DNA of 64,000 nt from positions 49,449 through 113,448 of the forward strand of contig JAANDG010000487.1 in the NCBI GenBank assembly GCA_036852015.1. Direction: 5' to 3'. The first letter of the stretch is position 1, and every line of letters starts with the position of its first letter. A model generated the notes under the pieces. It worked only from the letters and a program-made list of their open reading frames with translations. It was not told where the DNA came from and made no database searches. The position numbers and the translations under genes are program-made. Shown here one piece after another: positions 26,011-37,359 of the stretch. Source of the stretch: Pelodera strongyloides (Eukaryota; Nematoda; Chromadorea; Rhabditida; Rhabditidae).

Positions 26011-28888
26011 CATCAACAATGAATAGTTAATTAGCATAAAACACGGCAAATTTGCATAGTTGAATAATTAGCATAATCAAGCTCCTACGTTAATATCAAA
26101 TCATATTGTATCGTACAATCAAAACAAAATTATGGTGCTCACAAAACTCATTATTATTGAAACAAATCATCATTATTATTAAAATAAACCATATGAATAT
26201 GATACCCAAATAATTACTCATACTCATATCATTGCCATAGACACAAATTTCGCAATGAATACATATGAATATGAATGACTACAAAAAATCATATTAAAAT
26301 TACAATTTATTACAAAAAAGTTAATTATTCATACTCAACAACATCACGTTAATTTCGAGTCACAACGAAAAACTAGGCATGAATTTCACTACAAAAATTT
26401 CACAACTAGAAAAACTTATAGGACAGCATGTTATGGACATTTTGAAAACACAAAGGTTTGGTTTTTCATGGTCTGTTTATAAAAAACAATATTTTTCCAG
26501 CGTTCGATTTCGCTGAACCGTTGAATAGCAATAACAAAGGTATTAATCTAATAAACGAGTGCTCAATTCAATGTGAATATGTATGTCAACAAGTACACAA
26601 TGAATAATTACAATGTTCAACTGAACAATAAATAGTTACAAAAAATTCATATTAAACTATAGAGCTACTAGGGCTAATAATGTGTTTACCCGTTATGCAT
26701 TTCAAGTTTTCGGTCCGGCAGCATACACAAACATAACTAATTCTATGTGGAAACGGGCGTTCCCCGCGATGAAATATTGGAAAAAAATGATTACAGAATA
26801 GGTTCTCTGAACCTGAACAACACATCCGAAACGTAGAAATGGATAGAGAAAGCTTGACCCGGGCTTCATGGTAGGAAACTACATATCTATTCTATGGATG
26901 AAAAATATTGGCCAACGGTTCAACGGCTGGACTGTAGTTTTGCAAAAAACAGGCTTTCAAAATAGCTCTACATTAGTTATGCACGTATCTATTTTCTCAC
27001 CATATCCCTCTCTCTCTCAATCTCTGTCTCTCCCTCTCTGTCTCTCTGAAGCATTGCTCTAGCCTAACACTAAGAAGCAAAATTTACGTTCAGAGGTAAA
27101 AATACAACTTAAACGAGAACCCGGGTGGGTAAAGTTCTAAACACTTCAAAAATATCCCGCATCAAGGAAAAGAATACCGGGTTGACTGCAGATTGCGTCT
27201 GCGTGAAAAGCTAAACAAATATAAAAAGAAAAAGTGAATGCGATAAAATCCCTTACGCTATTCCAGCCCCTTCTGATCACGTCTTTTCTATGACACATTT
27301 TGGAAGGCAAAGAACGATCAATCGATATTTAAGCTGTGATGTGCGTGGTTTGTGAAACTCGACACTGGACAACTACATTCCCATATGGAAGCTGTGCCAT
27401 TTCGTTTCAGATGAACACAGAAAATTTGTAGATAATGCAGTACGTTATACAAATCACGTAGAAAAATGGGAAAATAAAAAGTTTTCATGTTGTATATACG
27501 ATTTTAATGCTGATTGGCTCAATCAACTCGAGATTTTTTTATGCTATAGCCCGCGATTTGAAACCGATCAAAGAAATTCGTACACAAGCGGCAAAACGGC
27601 AAAACATGTAGAGGATCAGCCACAAATTATGAAACTTGCTAAACGTTCAACGGAAAAACTATGACTATGCAAAAACGAGGATTGATTAAACGAACTTTTA
27701 TATAGACTTCTAAAAACTCAATCACGCCACACACACAAAATAGCAAAATAATCTAATCATCTAGTCGATACGTAATATGTGGTGACCAGTTGACTATGGT
27801 TGGTTGACTCATAAGTGTTCACCAAATGGGTGGCCCACGGAAAAAAACACAGGGACCGGTCGCCAAATGGTTTTTCGTTTCCTATGAATGATACAATAAT
27901 ATATAATTGCTATTATATTCTGAAGCGGACATGTGGAATCAAAATGTTTCTCGCATTGGGTTTTGGAGTGGTGTAGACTATAAAGAAGCAGAAAACGAGA
28001 GAATAAAGGGACATATGAATGGTTAGAGATGGAGAGAACAACAGAGAACGTTGGGTGGAGAGAAGGGTTAGAGAAGAAGAGAACTACAGAGAGTGTTAGG
28101 CATAGAATAAAGGGTTAGAGATAGAGAGAGCTAAACAAATATAGCCTTTGCCTGACTGCGTCTCTTTATGTGTTGTTTGGAAATCTGAGGGTGAGCAATA
28201 ATCTGCATGAAACATTCCATACTGATAACAAATGAATACAACACATTTTGGAAGTTACTACTCAGCCCGTACTTTATCGACACGATATCGATTAGTTTTT
28301 TAATGATTAAGGGTAAATTGAAAATCGTCAGTTGGCCCCTAAGATAAAGACTGACTGTAAACTGAACTAGTTGTAAGGATAAATGAAATAAGTAAACACT
28401 AGTCTATTTGTAGTAACAACTGCACATTCGAAGTTTACCTGCGAACTACGAGTGCACAGAGGTGTATTTAAAAATATCGGAAAAGTACAGACCGAAGTGA
28501 ACTAGATCCTATAGTGTACAAGTTCCCCCACTACTTACTTGTTGGGTTTAAAAGAAAATATTATTAATTGTAATTGTAATATAGGAAAGAATAGACTTGG
28601 GGGTAAGCGCTCGAATATATATGATCATATTTGTTTAGATGGGTGTGCGGGAAAGAGAGATAGAGGTTTGGGTAGGCGATTTTCCACAGACATACGCGAG
28701 AAACCGAGAGAGAGGGAGAGAGAGAGAAAGGATAGAGATAGAGAGCGGATAGAGGTAGAGTGAGAGAGTGAGTGAGTAAGTGTGAGATAGATGGAGAGAG
28801 AATATAGATTTGACACATTCCTAAAGCAGATGTTACCAGCCAGAAGCCTACTGAAAAGAATTTTCATTGAGGAGAGAAGGGAGTATGG

Positions 28889-29060
28889 CTACAACTTAGC
28901 GCACATCTAGGGTGCGAATACGTGTCACAGCTGTGTCACACACAGTATCCGGTGGAACGCTGGCTACAGCTTGGCGCACCTCTAGGGTAAGAATATTTGT
29001 CACATCTGTGTCACATTTGACACACGGTACCTGGCGGAACGTTGGCACACCTGAGCTTAT
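28889..29060. repeat. Two diverged ~80-bp tandem copies
   Basis: 'ggctacaacttagcgcacat' and 'ggctacagcttggcgcacct' each begin a copy. Both continue through 'ctagggt', 'tgtcaca(g/t)ctgtgtcaca' and a final 'ggaacg'. No coding function is seen. Confidence 0.65.
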
Positions 29061-29825
29061 GCGCCAAATTAGACTGTCGCAGCGAAGTCTGTCTCTACCA
29101 ACGCATGCCATGAGCGGTCCACACGGCCGTAGGTTGTTTGTCACACTGTATCGTAATAGACCTACTGACTTAAAATCGCTGCTACAGAAAACAGAATATT
29201 AAACAAAACGTTCCTTTAATACAAAACCTAATTGCTTGCAACAAGTTCCCATGGTAATATGGTCACATTTGGTGAGGAGTTTAACTACGGCTTCTCGGGG
29301 CACCTAGCAACATGTTAAATGTAATGGCCAAATTCCCGTGCGACACATAATTACGATATACATGAACAATTTTGTGTTTTGATGCATTCTTCTAAAGAAG
29401 AATACATCTTTTGCACACATCAGTGAACACATGCTTTTGAAATATGTGTTGGACAATTGCATTCCCATAATTGCATGCGAATTAATATAAGTACAATCAA
29501 AAAATCGCGCAGCATTGGGAGATTTCGACTGTTGTACCTCTTTAAAGCCGCATGGTAGGAGTTGTGAACGATAATTGTCAAAATGTATGAAGAGCAAGTG
29601 CATAAAACATAGTGCAATCGTGGATTGATCAGTAATCTTTTGATGAATCATAACTTGATGACAATATCGTTTTCTTATCTCAGTGGCGTGAAGGAAGAAA
29701 AAAATATAGAACGTGGCGAACTGTTCTTAGTTTTGGTGTAAAACGACGCTGAAACGCGGATTATAGAACTTAACATGCAAGAATCTTATTGGTTCCACGA
29801 ATAAGGCTGACAAAAAGACCATCAC

Positions 29826-29895
29826 GTGTGTGTGTGCGTGTGTGTGCGTGTGTGTGTGTGCGTGTGTGTGTTTGGGCGTGTGTGTGTGTGTGTGT
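29826..29895. repeat. (TG)n microsatellite
   Basis: TGTG/TGCG repeat of about 70 bp. Confidence 0.85.
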
Positions 29896-30422
29896 ACATA
29901 TGTGTGAAGTGTGTCGATATACGTGCACATTTTTATTCCATGCTCACGAATAACACCTTCGCGGTTCATACAAATCGAACATGGTAATATATACGTGTGA
30001 GAGAAGGTAACAAAATCAAAAAGTTCCATCCAACAAATGTTAAGATAAAACATTTTATTGATCGAGCAAACATTGTAAGTCCTCCGTGAAGTATCCTCTG
30101 CGTCACTCTATAATGATAGCTTTGAAATTATGCAATTACAATTGAAGCGTTTAAAATTGTGTGCTTATTTATCGAGTACAATTCGGACCTAGGAAACAAG
30201 CAAATATCATTGTAGTTTCGGGTTTGAGTTTTGAGTTTTCTTGATTGCATTCTTATTCGCGAAACAAATGGAAACATCCAAGCTTCCCTAGTTAGGTGGT
30301 TGCTTTCTATTCAATTTCATTTTCATTTTTTTTATGTCAGGTAATCGCCAGCTAACGCCAGCCAAGGACACAAAGCATTCACCCACGTTCTCACAAATCC
30401 TGTAATGGCGTAAAGGCGTAAA

Positions 30423-31286
30423 CTAACAGAAAATCTCTTTACCTCTCGGAATGCAGTAAAATCTGCTTCTGCCTTCTATCATACCCTTCTGGGCCCACTC
30501 ACAGCAATAGCTCGCTGGGAACGTGCATATTTCCTCCCCACAGTACTGACGCTCCGTTTGGTTCCTACATAGATATGTGAAAAGTCAAAGTTGGCTGGAC
30601 GGATGACTGCCTTGCTTATTTAGGTTTTTTTTAAACATATCATCTTATGAGCTTTATATTTAAAATCAGAATAAAGCACAGTACTCGACTTGCAAATATA
30701 ATGCATATAGATAATAATAATAATAAGCAACGTCGAAATATTTAGCATTAAAGCTAATTAAATCGAAAGCTGTTATAATATGACACGCTTACGGGCAGCC
30801 TTGACAGGTCTTCTGACGTGTTTGCTGTCCACATAATCCACAGGTAGCAGGGCAAGGTGTCCAATTAGACCATGCGCCGCATGTGCAAGCTGAAACATTG
30901 GTGTTCTAATGAGCGAGTGCCGATTGAGCCAATGCGTGACGACGAGAAGCGCTTGCTGTGAGGTTATATCTGCCGCCTGAATGTATTCTAGAAGAGCTGT
31001 TTTTAACCATATAATAAACCTACTGCCATTCCTAACCTGGGGCTGGTGGCGGAGGCGGCGGCGGAAGTGGCGGAGGCGGAGGCGGTGGCGGAGGCGGCGG
31101 CGGCGGTGGTGGAGGTGGCGGAGGCGGCGGCGGTAGCGGCGGTAGCGGAGGCGGAGGAGGAGGAGGGGTTGGCTGCGGCAATGGTCCATAGTTATCGAAC
31201 AGCGAACAGAACGCAGGTTCTTCGCTGAGGTCACATACCGCTAGACCTCCCGCAACAAATGAGAACAAAATTAGCCAATGGCGCAT
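30423..31286 (-). CDS. Secreted TSP1-like/Cys-rich protein 1 with long polyproline linker
   Basis: Exons on the minus strand: 31286-31037, 30889-30793, 30564-30423. The ATG at 31286 opens a signal peptide (MRHWLILFSFVAGGLAV), then CDLSEEPAFCSLFDNYGP, a linker of roughly 35-40 prolines, a thrombospondin type 1-like module (TCGAWSNWTPCPATCG, then CGQQTRQKTC) on a 97-nt exon, and a C-terminal module with the pattern C-x4-C-x6-CC-x-W and a final Cys. It ends PRGKEIFC-stop. A possible donor (GAG-GTAAAG) just before the stop is equivalent to the one spliced in the paralog at 34433-35963, so a further exon cannot be excluded, though I see none. Nothing in the sequence gives a function beyond secretion and disulfide bonding. 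It is nearly identical in its last exon to the gene at 32230-33988. Confidence 0.78.
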
Positions 31287-31429
31287 TGTGAATAACACCA
31301 ATAGGTTAGTTTTGTTGCATTACTCAGGAATTACGGTTTGCAAGGCAAGGAGTCATACATAAATACAATAATGGGAATGCAATATCATAAAGGGGACACT
31401 TTTGAAAACTTTTGAAAAGAGAAGCTCTT

Positions 31430-31470
31430 TCCCACGTTTTACTGCGAGAAAATTGTGGTTAAATGAATTC
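31430..31470 (-). promoter_or_regulatory. Conserved 5' block shared by two TSP1-like genes
   Basis: 'ttttactgcgagaaaa' plus 'aaatgaattcgc' lies about 150 bp before this ATG. The same block lies about 85 bp before the ATG of the paralog at 32230-33988 (34070-34112). It may be a promoter element or simply shared ancestry. Confidence 0.35.
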
Positions 31471-32229
31471 GCTTCTCCTCGTAATACAAGTATTCCTTAA
31501 TTTAATAAAAATAGGGGACCTCTTAAAGAGAATTTTGGTTCTTATTTTCCTATAAGAAGGCGTAAAAATGCCAAATAACACAGGCATGAAGCAAATCTCT
31601 CATCTAAATCTCCAACTCGTCGTGCCGCAAGATGTAAACGAAGCCGTTTTTTTTTCAGTCTACCGCTTCGCACCGTTATGAGCAATTTTATCGTGGAAAA
31701 GAGTCCTTGAATGGAAAGTTTGGGTTTCATCATGTCTTAAAACTACGAAAAGCGGCCAAAAAAATCATGAAAAAAGTCGTATCAACAACTGTTTCCCTAA
31801 AAATACTGTTTGTGGTTATTAAACATAAACTAGGCGAACTAGCTGTTCTTATATTGTTAAACAAGTGTGAATGTAAAAATTTTATTGTGCGGCCACTTCC
31901 TTGATATTGTAAGGACTTCGATCAAATCTCCGCTTCGTCAATCTATAATATAAAGTAATTGCTCTTTGCTTTCTCAATTACACTATTCCTTGTTGAAGAC
32001 TAAACGAAAGGAAAGACTTAACAAATGAAAGTGTTGCAGATTGAAATCTGACTGTGCACAAAGAAATTAAGATAGAGAACATTTGAGTAAGTATGGTTGT
32101 TACAGAAAGCTGTTGTACTTGCCGATGCATTGGGAATGGGATCGTAAATGGTTCCTTATTGGGTTGTTGTTTTTTATTCAAACTACTTTGCATTTCTATG
32201 TTGGTAACCGCCAGTTGTAGAAAATCTTC

Positions 32230-33988
32230 TCACAAATTCTCACCTCTCGGCATGCAAGAAAACCTGCCACTGCCGTCTGGAATACCTTTCTGGGCCCAGT
32301 CACAGCATTGGTGTGCCGGGAACGTGCATATTTCCGCTCCACAGTACTGACGCTCCGTTTGGTTCCTAGATGTGCTCAAAGTTGGCCGAACGGGTGACTT
32401 ATTTCTCCTATCCTTACAGTTAATTGCAAGTAAGTTATTTCCACAAAATCTCAAATCTCAAATCTGGTATTCTCCTTTCCTAGGACGAACCAAGTTCTAT
32501 TTTTGTTAGGTTAGTTTAGATTGTAGATGAAAACTTGGAGTTTTCGTCAAGCGGGGGTCGAACCCGTATCACAAACATAAATTTCGAAGTTGTCATACAA
32601 CAACTCTTAGCGACCCGCTAAGTTATTTTAAAACTCTCACTGGCATCCTTGACAGGACTTTTGACGTGTTTGTTGTCCACATAATCCACAGGTAGCAGGG
32701 CAAGGAGTCCAATTCGACCACTCACTGCATGTGCAAGCTGTAAACGTGATGAGCTCAAATATTTGATGATGTATAACTAGTGGAATTGAGCTTCTGGTTG
32801 TGATTTGAAAAGGATGACTTGATATATATCAAAGCGGACAATAATTCACGACAAGGTAGCTGGAGCCTGGAGCACCATCAAGAATGTACCATTTTACCCT
32901 AATAACTACTGCCGTCGACCTTGGTGTTATGGCATAACATATCATAATATTTATGACGACAACAAAAAGTATCGATTTTGTCAATATGAAACCATTATGA
33001 AAGAATAAATAAATAATACAAATACAAATAAAACAAACGAAATAAATAGTATAAACCCTAAAATAAATGACATAATTATTTCAGCAATTTTACAGGAATA
33101 CAGCTGGGCTCTATCCTAATTGAAGTTCTCTGTAAAAAAAAAAACAATATTTGCGAACGTTTCTAGTTACCCTTATAATGATTTTGATACAACCACGCCG
33201 AGATGACAGAGTAAAATTCTCCTCACATAAAATTATTCCATTCGTCAACTCCTCATGTCATACTTACTTTTTTATATTTTTAATATCGGCTCTCCCGAAC
33301 AGTGTAATAAAATTTGAAATTGAAAAATCTACTTGATCTCACACAACGCACGGTGAAATCTTCAAAGGGATAGGTGATAGGGTCACTAGGAATTGCACCT
33401 TTTTGAATATTTTGTATTGATAGTATAGTATAGCCGATGCTGGTCACAATACGAAGATTACAGTAAATTATATTTGCTCCTCGAGGCAGGAGCACGCTGA
33501 AAAGCTAAGCTACCTCGAATTTATAAAACAAGGTTGTGAAAGAAAGATGGTGAATACAAGGGCCCTGTATCTTCCAGCGTCTCCAGCCCTATCACGCTAT
33601 TTCGCACTTGTAACACTGTTTGGAGTACCGTTTAATTACGGCTGCCGTACTCCAGTTGTTTTATAAATTCGAGATAGCTTAGCTTTTGAGCATGCTCCTG
33701 CCTCGAAGATCAAAGACAATTTACTGTAATCTTCGTATTGTGACCAGCATAGGCTATACTAGCAATATAAAATATTCAAAAAGGTGCAATTCCTAGTGGC
33801 CCAATCCCTTTAAGTTACAAGAAAATGGATTGTACAAATTTCCTAAACAACTGACCTGATAGCTGTGGAGGTGGTGGCGGCAACGGTCCGTAGTTGTCGA
33901 AAAGCGAACAAAACTCCACTTCCCCAGCAAGCTCACAGTACGCTAGCGTTCCCCCAATAAGCGCAAATAGAAGTAGACAAGGACTCAT
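32230..33988 (-). CDS. Secreted TSP1-like/Cys-rich protein 2
   Basis: Exons on the minus strand: 33988-33856, 32737-32641, 32365-32230. The first true ATG is at 33988; the codon five positions upstream is GTG, not ATG. Order: signal peptide (MSPCLLLFALIGGTLAY), CELAGEVEFCSLFDNYGP, a short six-proline linker, the TSP1-like module TCSEWSNWTPCPATCG with CGQQTRQKSC on a 97-nt exon, then QYCGAEICTFPAHQCCDWA and a final Cys, ending PRGENL-stop. A donor-like GAG-GTGAGA lies at the end. Compared with paralog 1 the proline linker is far shorter while the last exon is almost the same, so linker length changes fast. Intron 1 contains a palindromic MITE (33361-33813). Confidence 0.78.
32545..32640 (-). 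pseudogene. tRNA-like relic with good B box
   Basis: On the minus strand, 'gggttcgacccccgc' is a near-perfect B box. 'agttgttgtatgacaact' can fold as an anticodon-like hairpin, and 'tagcgggtcgctaagag' resembles an A box. No matching acceptor stem is visible. It lies in intron 2 of the TSP1-like gene and is probably a decayed tRNA or tRNA-derived element. Confidence 0.3.
33361..33813. mobile_element. Palindromic MITE in TSP1-like gene 2 intron
   Basis: The left arm has 'ggtcactaggaattgcacct' and 'gcaggagcacgctgaaaagc'. The right arm carries their complements, ending 'aggtgcaattcctagtggcc'-type sequence and CCCTTTAA. The centre is 'caaggttgtgaaagaaagat' onwards. The arms pair over about 180 bp with gaps. 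No coding capacity. Confidence 0.75.
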
Positions 33989-34432
33989 AGGGAATAGGAT
34001 CACAGGCGTAGAATTGTTTGCAACATTTGCGCCGCAAATTGTTGGAAACAGAAGCAGTTACAATGATCTTCTCACGCTTTACTGCGAGAAAATGTTGGCA
34101 AATGAATTCGCATGTTTCATTAATAATGTTTGTTTACAATTTTAATATCTTATTATTTGGAAACATTATTTCTCCCTGAAGGGCAGTACTAGCTCGAATG
34201 CTAGTATTGTGTCCATGCCCAGACGAAATCTTCTGCTGAAACCAGATGTATCATAGTACTTTTCTAGCCATACCGTCTTACAATAATGTATGTGTGTAAT
34301 GAATGCAAGTACTTCCATTCCGCAGTTTGCTTTACTTGCCTCGATGCTTGATGCGTATCTTTCGATAATATGAACAAGTCAGTTCGATTATATTTATTTA
34401 TTTCTGCCAAATCTGCCAAACAAGGGCAGTCT

Positions 34433-35963
34433 TTAAGTTGGCCACAGCGGTCTTCCATCAATGGGACGGCACGTCGGACCGCCCACATTCGTCAGAATGT
34501 ATCCACTACAACATGGCGGCCCAGTTTTGCATGGAGTCGCATTACATACACCATCTTTAAGGATGTCCCTGAAGTTTATTTCCATAAAAATGACTTATCT
34601 AGGGTGTCTTTATTCTTGGAGCTGAACATCGTCGAAGATCTACATTTTTTATGTCTACCTTCTCCCAGTATCGAAAGTATTTCAACAATAAACGTGACCT
34701 TTAATTTAGAGCGAGTGGTTGGATATGGAAATAGAAGGAGATCGATGAATAAATATAAATAGCATAACAGAAGCAAAAAACATACGGGCAGTCCACACAC
34801 TTCCTAGCGTACAACGATTTTTGTGTGGTACATAATCCGCAATGCTCCACCGAACAAGAGTGATAAATTTGCCAGGGATAGCAGTTGCAATCTAAAGAGA
34901 AATTGCATTCCTTCTGACCGGCCTATGGATGCGAAGTAAGTTTTTTTTCATTCAGGAAGCTCCATGTTTGAATGCACAGTTCAATTTCAACGTTAGTTAC
35001 GGTGTACCATCGATAGAAAACATCAATGGAAACGCATAACTACAAAAGAAAAGCCGTTATGCCAGACGGAAATCTGCCACATCTGACCCACTCACAATCT
35101 TGAGCTGCCGGAAACAGCCTCTATGCTTTTATCTCTTATGCGCTTTCCATATGAGCACATACAGTCCATTGCTTTACCTTTCTGAATAACGGGAGCCGCC
35201 GGGTCCCTTGGTATACACACAAAACGGGTGCCCACAATGCCTTTCTTCGCCCAATCGCAACACATTTTCGCGGGAAACGTGCACATAGCTGCACCACAAT
35301 GTTTTTGCTCTATTTGGTTCCTGAATTCATTTTTTTCTTTGACAGGGACTGCAATTTCGTCCCTCAAAACAAAGAAAGCTCCGGAATTATTCTCGCGTCC
35401 ATTACAAACACTTACTCGCATCCTCGACACATCTTCCTGCGTGCTTGCTGCCCACATAAACCACAAGTGGCCGGGCATGGAGTCCATTCGGTCCACTCAT
35501 CACATACACAAGCTGAACGACATATATCGTTAGGATATTGAAACTTTGGGGGGTGGGCATGGTCCGGGCAGCTATATTTTCCATGTCTCGTTCACTCTTC
35601 ATTAGCAGCGGCAAATCAATAGGTGACCAATATTTGGCGATTAAACAACTGTGCTTGGTTGGCACCTCATCTTGAAGGGTGTTTCTGTGCTTGGCAAGTA
35701 AAGAATTTCATCAAATGGATGATGATCAGGAAAATGTCACAATGCACTCGCTCAAATAATACGACCAACAAGCTTTAGATTTCCAAAGTCAAACCTGGTG
35801 GCGTTGATGGAGGCGAAGGCGGCGGCGGAGGAGGTGGGGTTGGCAATGGGCCATAATTATCAAAGAGTGAACAAAACACATCCACATCAGAATCAAATGA
35901 TTGACATACATCATATGTATGACATCCGCCAATTGTTGTCAATAGTAACATCCATTTTAGCAT
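34433..35963 (-). CDS. Secreted protein 3 with two TSP1-like and two Cys modules
   Basis: Five exons on the minus strand join in phase: 35963-35795, 35512-35416, 35320-35178, 34891-34786, 34568-34433 (216 aa). Signal peptide MLKWMLLLTTIGG, then VCQSFDSDVDVFCSLFDNYG and a Pro/Ser/Thr linker. Module 1 is CDEWTEWTPCPATCG with CGQQARRKMC (97-nt exon). Next is a CC module, HCGAAMCTFPAKMCCDWA. After a five-residue spacer comes a second TSP1-like module, CNCYPWQIYHSCSVEHCG with CTTQKSLYARKC (106-nt exon). The last exon is another CC module, VCNATPCKTGPPCCSGY, ending RPLWPT-stop. The exon pair (TSP1-like plus CC) is therefore duplicated inside one gene. The second TSP1-like module keeps one Trp and lost the WSxW pairing, so it is diverged. 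The joins are supported by exact phase and the repeated layout. Confidence 0.78.
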
Positions 35964-36024
35964 ATATTATTGGGGGAATAAGCAAAGTCAAAAATTGACT
36001 TTGCTTCTAATATTGTGTCTCCTG

Positions 36025-36603
36025 AGGCCGTTTTCACCAACATTTACTTCTGTCATAAATTTTTGACCATCAAAAAGGTACTTAGGTTAAGTAAATTTAT
36101 GACTGAAGTACGCTGCCACACGCTTTTTGATGGATTTCACCAACATTTACTTTTTTTGAAGGAAAACGTTGGATAACAGTTAGATTACGTTTTAAAACGA
36201 ATATGATACACATCTAAGTAATTACTAAAAGTTGTTTACCATGTAAACAAGAAATATATAAATAATCAAGCGTGTAATCACTTTATTAATACGTGAAATG
36301 TGATCCAAAGACTGAAATCATTGTCAATTAATGTTTACAAAACTTATTTACCATAAAAACCATACAATAATTAAACAAGTTAAGTTAATTAGTCTTCATA
36401 AAGGAGAAAAAGCTGAAGTACAGGCTTGCTTTCACCTTTTTGGTGGAAGTACGCCTCCCGTGTTAAAAGCGTACTTCTGTCAAAAAGGTACTTAACCTAA
36501 GTACCTTTTTGACAGAAGTAAATGTTGGTGAAACCAGAAGTACCGCGCGCTTTTGACTGAAGTACCCTTTTTGACAGAAGTAAATGTTGGTGAAAACGGC
36601 CTC
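36025..36603. mobile_element. Large inverted-repeat MITE 'ggccgttttcaccaacattt'
   Basis: It starts gaggccgttttcaccaacat and ends with the complement ggtgaaaacggcctc. The motif 'ttctgtcaaaaaggtactta' and its complement recur several times inside, including extra internal end-like copies ('tgttggtgaaacc'), which suggests nested or repeated ends. It separates the minus-strand and plus-strand halves of the TSP1-like cluster. Confidence 0.75.
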
Positions 36604-37359
36604 CGGCTACATGTTACTATCGATGGACTTACTTTACTGTGGGAATTCTCCATAAAACATTTGCTATAATGTCATTATGTTTTGGAAAGAAGAGAGTTAA
36701 ACAATACATTATAATGACTAAAGATTATATAGTAAATGTGTTGCGGTTCAAAATACACAAGGCTAGTAAGCCCACGTTAACAAAAAAGACAACAGCAACG
36801 CTGGCCTTTGATGCCAAGTATTCTAAGTGGATGTGCATATTCAGGTTTTACATATCCATGTTGCGTACAGTAACATACTGCCGATCTATGGTAAATGTGC
36901 CGTTTGAGTGCATTTCATGGATAGAAACGAGGAACCCGCATACTCCAAGTTCTTTAAATATGTTCCAGCAAAATATATATGTATTTACATGTAAAAAAAT
37001 TTATTCTTATGTCTATATATGGGTTTTTCCTCTACTGGCGAGGTAAGCTTTATTCAATAACTTGTATTATTCCCACATTGTTGGCAATAAAATATAATGC
37101 TGGCTAATGATTTGCCACCGTCTATATGATGTGAATCGTCATCTAAATTTCTTTCTTTTTGTTGGATTTGTGCTGTTCCAGCCAACATTCGACAAATTTT
37201 ATTGTAGTTGATTTTTAAATAGATATGACTTTTATGAGTGATAATTTTGCGATTGTTGATCGAAGTTTGTTATGAAGCTCAATGTCTGACTTCAACGGGA
37301 CAATCTTTTCTATTAATAGGCTACTTGTAGCAAGTCGATTCCATGCTTTCTCTTTATAG

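Larger units (their letters stand above)
25654..30422. other. Gene-free, repeat-rich region
   Basis: I found no supportable exon chain. 25670-26010 is a degenerate array of 'aatcaataaa'-like units. 28690-28803 is GA-rich. 28889-29060 contains a diverged tandem duplication of about 80 bp. 29826-29895 is a TG repeat. Upstream signals of DEGS could lie just after 25653, but none is obvious. Confidence 0.55.

Noticed and set aside
31046..31228. Ala/Glu/Val-rich plus-strand frame
   Set aside because: It is antisense to the polyproline codons of TSP1-like gene 1.
32093..32350. Plus-strand frame over TSP1-like gene 2 last exon
   Set aside because: It is antisense to a clearly homologous Cys-rich exon. 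The same holds for 35228-35541 and 34370-34762.
33815..34003. Start of TSP1-like gene 2 at 34003
   Set aside because: The codon there is GTG, not ATG; the first ATG is at 33988 and gives a good signal peptide. In gene 1 the equivalent upstream codon is TTG, so 31286 was chosen.
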